Source of the DNA: Triticum aestivum | Lineage: Eukaryota > Streptophyta > Magnoliopsida > Poales > Poaceae | Direction: 5' to 3' | Assembly (NCBI RefSeq): GCF_018294505.1 | Contig: NC_057812.1 | Location: 57,001,878-57,065,877 of the forward strand | Length of the DNA stretch: 64,000 nt | In this document: piece after piece, positions 57,333 to 64,000 of the stretch | How positions within the stretch are numbered: position 1 is the stretch's first letter | Layout of the letters: every line of letters starts with the position of its first letter | Program-made: the position numbers and the translations under genes | The notes under the pieces: model-generated | Database searches by the model: none | Seen by the model: the letters and a program-made list of their open reading frames with translations, nothing else | What the model was told of the DNA's origin: nothing

Positions 57333-60300
57333 ATGGAAAGTAATCCTTTGAGGGGCTTGTTTGGGGTATCTTCACCCCGACTAGTAGATCAAAGAGTTGC
57401 TCCTCAACCTATTGAACCTACTGAAATTGAAAATGTCTACTTTGAGATTCCTTCGGGTATGATAGAAAAACTGCTAGCTAATCCTTTTGCAGGAGATAGA
57501 ACAATGCATCCTGATGAGCACCTAATATATGTGGATGAAGTTTGTGGATTATTTAAGCTTGTAGGTGTGCCCGATGATGTTATTAAGAAGAATGTCTTCC
57601 CTTTATCTTTGAAGGGAGATATATTGACATGGTATAGGCTATGTGATGATATGGGATCATGGAACTACAAACAATTGAAATTGGAATTTCATCAGAAGTT
57701 TTATCCTATGCATCTTGTTCATCGTGATAGCAATTATATATATAATTTTTGGCCTCGTGAAGGAGAAAGTATCGCTCAAGTTTGGGGAGGCTTAAATCAA
57801 TGTTATATTCATGCCCCAATCATGAGCTTCCAAGAGAAATAATTATTCAAAATTTTTATGCTCGGCTTTCTGATAATAATCGCACCATACTCGATACTTC
57901 TTGTGCTGGCTCTTTTATGATGAAGACTATTGAATTCAAATGGGATTTATTGGAAAGAATTAAACGCAACTCTGAAGATTGGAACCTCGATGAAGGTAAG
58001 GAGTCAGGTATGACACCTAAGTTTGATTGTGTTAAATCTTTTATGGATACCGATGTTTTCCGTAAATTTAGCACTAAATATGGACTTGACTATGAAATAG
58101 TAGCTTCTTTCTGTGAACCTTTTGCTACTCATGTTGATCTCCCTAGGGAGAAGTGGTTTAAATATCATCCTCCCATAGAAGTAAAAGTAGCTGCACCTAT
58201 TAAAGTCGAAGAAAAGACTGTCACTTATAATGATCCTATTGTTCCTACTGCTTATGTTGAGAAACCACCTTTTCCTGTTAGGATAAAATATCATGCTAAA
58301 GCTTCAACTGTGGTTCATAAAAGCCATATTAGAACTTATACACCTCCCGAGAAAGTTAAAGTTGAACCTAATATTGCTATTGTTAAAGATCTCTTGTCTG
58401 ATAATATTGATGGGCATTTTATTCATTTCTATGATGAGACTGCTAGAATTGCTAAACCTTGTGCTAAAGATAAACATAGACCCGTGGTAGGCGTGCCTGT
58501 TATTTATGTTAAAATAGGAGATCATTGTTATCATGGCTTATGTGATATGGGTGCCAGTGCTAGTGCTATACCTCATGACTTATACAAAGAAATTATGCAT
58601 GATATTGCACCTGCTGAGATAGAAGATATTGATGTCACAATTAAACTTGCCAATAGAGATACTATTTCACCAATTGGAATTGTTAGAGATGTTGAAGTCT
58701 TGTGTGGGAAAACTAAATATCCTGCTAATTTTCTTGTTCTTGGTTCCCCACAAGATAGCTTTTGTCCCATTATATTTGGTAGACCCTTCTTGAACACAGT
58801 TAATGCTAAGATAGATTGCGAAAAGGATGTTGTTACTATTGGTTTAGGTGATATGTCTCATGAGTTTAATTTCTCTAAATTTTGTAGACAACACCGTGAA
58901 GAGGAATTGCCTAGTAAAGATGAAATTATTGGTCTTGTTTCTATTGCCGTGCCTCCTAGTGATCCTTTAGAACAGTATTTGCTAGACCATGAAAATGATA
59001 TGTTTATGAATGAAAGAAGGGAAATAGATGAAGTATTCTTTAAATAGGAACCCATCCTGAAACACAATTTGCCTGTTGAAATCCTAGGGGATCCTGCTCC
59101 ACCCAAGGGTGATCCCGTGTTTGAGCTCAAACCGTTACCTGCTACTCTTAAATATGCTTATCTTGATGAGAAAAACATATATCCTATTATTATTAGTGCT
59201 AACCTTTCAGAGCATGAAGAAGAGAGATTATTAAAAACTCTGAAGAAGCACCGTGTTGCTATTGGATATACTCTCGATGATCTTAAGGGCATTAGTCCCA
59301 CACTATGTCAACACAAAATAAATTTGGAGAAAGATGCCAAACCAGTTCGTGATCACCAACGATGGCTAAATCCTAAGATGAAAGAAGTGGTAAGAAAGGA
59401 AATACTAAAGCTCCTTGAGGCAGGTATAATTTATCCTGTTGCTGATAGTCAGTGGGTAAGTCCTGTCCATTGTGTCCCTAAAAAGGGAGGTATTACTGTC
59501 GTTCCTAATGATAAAGATGAATTGATTCCGCAAAGAATTATTACAGGTTATATGATGGCAATTGATTTCCGCAAATTAAATAAGGCTACTTAAAAAGATC
59601 ATTACCCCTTACCTTTTATTGATCAAATGCTAGAAAGATTATCCAAACATACACATTTTTGCTTTCTAGATGGTTATTCTGGTTTCTCTCAAATACATGT
59701 GTTAGCTGATGATCAATCTAAGGCCACTTTTACTTGCCCGTTCGGTACTTTTGCTTATAGACGTATGCCTTTTGGTTTATGTAATGCACCTGCTACCTTC
59801 CAAAGATGCATGATGGCTATATTCTCTGACTTTTGTGAAAAGATTTGTGAGGGTTTCATGGATGATTTCTCCGCCTATGGATCCTCTTTTGATGATTGCT
59901 TAAGCAACCTTGATCGAGTTTTGCAGATATGTGAAGAAACTAACCTTGTCTTGAATTGGGAGAAGTGCCACTTTATGGTTAATGAAGGTATTTTCTTGGG
60001 GCATAAAGTTTCTGAAAGAGGCATTGACGTTGATAAAGCTAAGGTTGATGCTATTGAAAAGATGCCATGTCCCAAGGACATCAAAGGTATAAGAAGTTTC
60101 CTTGGTCACGTTGGTTTTTATAGGAGGTTCATTAAGGACTTCTCAAAAATTTCTCGGCCTCTGACTAATTTATTACGAAAAGATATACCATTTGTTTTTG
60201 ATGATGATTGCGTAGAAGCATTTGAAATACTTAAGAAAGCATTGATCTCTGCACCTATTGTTCAGCCACCTGATTGGAATTTACCCTTTGAAATTATGTG

Positions 60301-62061
60301 TGATGCTAGTGATTATGCTGTAGGTTCTGTTCTAGGGCAAAGAGTTGATAAGAAATTAAATGTTATTCAATATGCTAGTAAAACTCTAGAAAATGCTCAG
60401 AGAAATTATGCTACTACCGAAAAAGAATTTTTGGCAGTTGTATTCGCTTGTGATAAGTTCAGACCTTATATTGTTGATTCTAAAGTAACTATTCACATGG
60501 ATCATGCTGCTATTAAATATCTTATGGAAAAGAAAGATGCTAAACCTAGACTTATTAGATGGGTTCTCTTGCTACAAGAATTTGATTTGCATATTATTGA
60601 TAGAAAGGGAGCTGAGAACCCTGTTGCAGACAACTTGTCTAGGCTAGATAATGTTCTTGATGACCCACTACCTATTGATGATAGCTTTCCTGATGAACAA
60701 TTAAATATCATAAATGCTTCTCGTACTGCTCCATGGTATGCTGATTATGCTAATTATATTGTTGCTAAATTTATACCACCTAGTTTCACATACCAGCAAA
60801 AGAAAAAGTTTTTCTATGATTTGAGACATTACTTTTGGCATGACCCACATCTTTATAAAGGAGTAGATGGTGTTATTAGACGTTGTGTACCTGAGCATGA
60901 ACAAGAACAGATCCTACGCAAGTGTCACTCTGAAGCTTATGGAGGACACGACGCTGCAGATAGAACTCCACATAAGGTATTGCAATCCGGTTTTTATTGG
61001 CCTACTCTCTTCAAGGATGCCCGTAAGTTTGTTGTATCTTGTGATGAATGTCAAAGAATTGGTAATATTAGTAGCCGTCAAGAAATTCCTATGAATTATT
61101 CACTTGTTATTGAATCATTTGATGTTTGGGGCTTTGATTATATGGGACCTTTTCCTGCCTCCAATGGATACACACATATTTTAGTTGCTGTTGATTACGT
61201 TACTAAGTGGGTAGAAGCTATTCCAACTAGTAGTGCTAATCATAACACCTCTTTTAAGATGCTTAAAGAAGTTATTCCAAGGTTTGGAGTCCCTAGATAT
61301 TTAATGACTGATGGTGGTTCACATTTTATTCATGGTGCTTTCCGTAAAATGCTTGCTAAATATGATGTTAATCATAGAATTGCATCTCCTTATCATCCAT
61401 AGTCCAGTGGTAAAGTAGAATTGAGCAATAGAGAACTCAATTAATTTTGCAAAACACTGTTAATAGATCTAGAAAGAATTGGTCCAAGAAACTTGATGAT
61501 GCATTATGGGCCTATAGAACTGCATATAAAAATCCTATGGCTATGTCTCCGTATAAAATGGTTTATGGAAAAGCATGTCACTTAGCTCTCGAACTAGAAC
61601 ATAAGGCTTATTGGGCTATTAAAGAGCTCAATTATGATTTCAAACTTGTCGGTGAGAATAGGTTATTTGACATTAGCTCAATCGATGAATGGAGAACCCA
61701 AGCCTCCGAGAATGCCAAATTATTTAAAGAAAAAGTTAAAAGATGGCATGACAAAAGAATACAAAAGCATGAGTTTAATGTAGGTGATTATGTATTGCTA
61801 TACAACTCTCGTTTAAGATTTTTTGCATGAAAACTTATCTCTAGATGGGAAGGTCCTTATGTTACCGAGGAGGTCTATCGTTCCGGTGCCATAAAAATCA
61901 ACAACTTCGAAGGCACAAATCCGAAGGTGGTGAACGGTCAAAGAATTAAACATTATATCTCAGGTAATCCAATAAATGTTGAAATCAATGTTATTGAAAC
62001 CGTAACCCCGGAGGAATACATAAGGGACACTTTCCGGAACGTTTCAGACTCCAAAATGTAG
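57333..62061 (+). pseudogene. Athila-like gag-pol polyprotein with several stops and two frameshifts
   Basis: ATG 57333 to TAG 62059-62061. Gag; protease with CDMGAS near 58543; reverse transcriptase with FMDD near 59859; RNase H ([18 protein letters not shown], where the usual Thr before Asp is Met); integrase zinc region (CDECQR near 61042), core with WGFDYMGPF and MTDGGSHF. Breaks: a one-base loss near 57787 in gag; stops at 59045-59047 (after protease), 59591-59593 (reverse transcriptase), 61400-61402 (integrase) and 61828-61830 (C-terminus); a frameshift near 61440 in integrase. Most stops differ by one base from a sense codon that would fit. It cannot give a working product. Confidence 0.93.
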
Positions 62062-62086
62062 TCTGGGAAGGACACGAGGGCTCCAC
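62059..62086. repeat. 28-bp direct repeat after pol, copy 1
   Basis: TAGTCTGGGAAGGACACGAGG followed by G/T and CTCCAC. Repeated at 62131-62158. It begins at the pol stop codon. Confidence 0.85.
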
Positions 62087-62130
62087 AAGGCAATTTTCTT
62101 CCGTTTTGTAATATTTAGAAAAATAAGAAG

Positions 62131-62158
62131 TAGTCTGGGAAGGACACGAGGTCTCCAC
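62131..62158. repeat. 28-bp direct repeat after pol, copy 2
   Basis: Second copy of 62059-62086, 72 bp downstream, one mismatch noted. Confidence 0.85.
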
Positions 62159-62337
62159 GAGGGTGCGCCCCCTACCTCGTGGGTACCTCGTGTGCTCTCC
62201 GGATTCCGTTTTCTTACACGTTACATATTTTGGTCGGTAAAAATTCATTATATAATCTCCCAGAGGTTTTGACACCCGTATCACGCAATTATCCTCTGTT
62301 TGTGTTTTGAGCTGTTGCTGCTGTAGATTAGAGCAAG

Positions 62338-62793
62338 ATGTCTTCGCAAGAGTCAGTCGGGGAGAGCCGGGTGTCTCATCCGGCACCGAGATCAATGACA
62401 AACAACAATGTTGACCACTTTGGGCCAGCAACGGAGGAAGAGATGGAGGCTGATTTGAAGAGGATAGATGCCATGGAGGAGGATCAATAAGTCACTTCTC
62501 GCTTCCGAGCTGGATTCACAATGGGGGAACTGCAGAGCTCGGCTATCCCAAACTCGGTTATCCCTTCCAATGTTAGATTTCTTTCTTATGAGAATATGAA
62601 AAAGAGTGTCACTTGTTCTCCCGTAGCTATGCAACACCCTTGGGTGCAGGGAGCTTTGGCTGTTACAGGAAAAATTCGAAAGGAAATAATGGACCTTAAG
62701 CAGCAAGTCAATAAGCTCGAGGAGGAAAATCGTATCCTAAGGGGCATCATCGCCAAGAATATCACATCACCATCCCCGAAAAGGGAGATATAA
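62338..62793 (+). pseudogene. Post-pol reading frame of the Athila-like element, coiled coil, one stop
   Basis: ATG 62338 (MSSQESVGESRVSHPAP) runs in one frame to TAA 62791-62793, with a single internal TAA at 62488-62490. About 150 codons. The first part is polar and acidic (EEEMEADLKRIDAMEED); the second ends in a leucine-heptad helix (IRKEIMDLKQQVNKLEEENR). It has no membrane span or signal peptide, so it does not look like an envelope protein. It occupies the place of the env-like or additional frame of Athila/Tat elements. Function unknown. Confidence 0.6.
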
Positions 62794-64000
62794 TCACATG
62801 GGTATGGGCACTCCCCTTGGCAACTGCCAAGCTTGGGGGAGGTGCCCTGGTATTGTATCACCATCACTTTTATCTTTATCGTTTTTCTTAGTTCTATCCT
62901 TTTGATAATATTTTGATCTAGTAGAATAAAAGTTCTTAGTATGATCTAGTTGTGAGTTTTGCTTTCTGATCCTTCTATGTAATCGAGTCCGAGAGCTATA
63001 TATAATAAAGATTAGTGTTGAGTCAAGGGCTTGATTATTTTGCCATGATCTTGAGTGAATAAAATAAAAGAGAAAGAAATAAAAGGAAACAAAGAGATCA
63101 TATGGATCTTATGGAGAGTAATGAGCTCACATAGAAAGAGTATGATGAATAAAAGTTGTTGAGAGATTGACAAACATAGTTTTGGTCATCGTTGCAATTA
63201 ATAGAAGTAATAAAGAAAGAGAGGTCTTCACATATAAATACACTATCTTGGACATCTTTTATGATTGTGAGCACTCATTAAAATTTGACATGCTAAAGGG
63301 TTGACGTTGGACAAGGAAACAACGTAATGGGTTATGTTTTCTTACATCTAAGATAAATTACATTGTCATGGATCATCCAACATGATTGAGCTTGCCTTTC
63401 CCCCTCATGCTAGCCAAATTCTTTGCACCAAGTAGAGATACTACTTGTGCTTCCAAACACCCTTAAACCAGTTTTGCCATGAGAGTCCACCATACCTACC
63501 TATGGATTGAGTAAGATCCTCCAAGTAAGTTGTCATCGGTGCAAGCAATAAAAATTGCTCTCTAAATATGTATGACTTATTAATGTGGGAGAAAATAAGC
63601 TTTATACGATCGTGTGATACGGAAGAAATAAAAGTGACAGACTGCATAATAAAGGTCCATATCACAAGTGGCAATATAAAGTGACGCTTTTTCGCATTAA
63701 GATTTTGTGCATCCAACCATAAAAGCGCATGACAACCTCTGCTTCCCTCTGCGAAGGGCCTATCTTTTACTTTTATCTCCTACCTTGCATAAGAGTCATG
63801 GTGATCTTCACCCTTCCTTTTTAAATTTTATCTTTTGGCAAGTACAACATGTTGGAAAGATCTTGGTTTATATGGCTAATTGGATGTGAGTTTTCATGAA
63901 CTATTATTGTTGACATTACCCTTGAGGTAAAACGTTGGGAGGCAAAACTATAAGCCCCTATCTTTCTCTGTGTCCGATTAAAACTCCATACCCATAAGTA
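62794..64000 (+). other. 3' noncoding tail of the Athila-like element
   Basis: AT-rich with AAATAAAA-type runs (63057-63085) and a CCAAGCTTGGGGGAGGTGCC word at 62827-62846, a landmark of these elements. No gene and no LTR start recognised before the window ends. Confidence 0.65.

Larger units (their letters stand above)
55812..64000 (+). mobile_element. Athila-like Gypsy retrotransposon (3' end outside the window)
   Basis: A plus-strand element: truncated LTR, primer site, broken gag-pol 57333-62061, a separate reading frame 62338-62793, then at least 1.2 kb of AT-rich 3' tail. The FMDD reverse transcriptase motif, the DMGAS protease motif and a post-pol reading frame point to the Athila/Tat side of Gypsy. 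No 3' LTR is reached. Confidence 0.85.

Noticed and set aside
1..64000. CRISPR arrays, bacterial operons, riboswitches and tRNA/rRNA genes
   Set aside because: Nothing of this kind was seen; repeats here are transposon, minisatellite or segmental.

Overview
The window is a piece of a large, repeat-rich grass chromosome, most likely wheat or a close relative (Triticeae). The basis is the BARE1/WIS/Angela-type Copia LTRs, a Gypsy element with a ~4.5 kb LTR, an Athila-like Gypsy, a CACTA end with GGGCC-rich subterminal repeats, many TA-flanked Stowaway MITEs and plant genes with GT-AG introns. No bacterial or organellar gene was seen.

Layout. 1-26574 is one nested transposon stack. A minus-strand Gypsy element (5' LTR 22036-26574, gag-pol 21121 down to 17639) was cut inside its integrase by a plus-strand Copia element (17-17638). 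That Copia was in turn hit in its own 5' LTR by a second Copia (1297-10016), which has a perfect TGCGC target duplication. All three polyproteins are broken. 26575-34000 is accessory, repeat-derived DNA: tandem ~0.65 kb blocks, a palindromic minisatellite, a dead minus-strand coiled-coil gene (29310-29885) and a repeat-rich stretch that may hold introns of a minus-strand transcript starting near 33960.

34000-54400 is the gene-bearing island. It holds a two-exon DUF295/F-box-like gene (34428-35834, +), an intact unknown 190-aa gene (37934-38506, -), a Helitron carrying gene pieces (39242-42430), a three-exon F-box/LRR/FBD gene (45642-43116, -) with a stop as the last codon of exon 1, a duplicated GA-rich block (46084-48330), and a multi-exon gene of unknown function (CDS 50826-54209, +). 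In that last gene an 867-bp unit carrying two in-frame exons has been tandemly duplicated. Stowaway MITEs sit in introns of the F-box and unknown genes.

54380-55808 is a CACTA end with ~110-bp GGGCC-rich repeats. It abuts the truncated 5' LTR of an Athila-like Gypsy element whose broken gag-pol (57333-62061), a separate post-pol reading frame with a coiled coil (62338-62793) and 3' noncoding tail fill the rest of the window.

The genes form no operon or pathway. The shared theme is remodelling by duplication and transposition: nested insertion dates the elements, a Helitron has picked up gene fragments, and intragenic duplication has lengthened one protein. All calls come from reading the sequence; no database search or alignment was run, and element family names rest on recognition.
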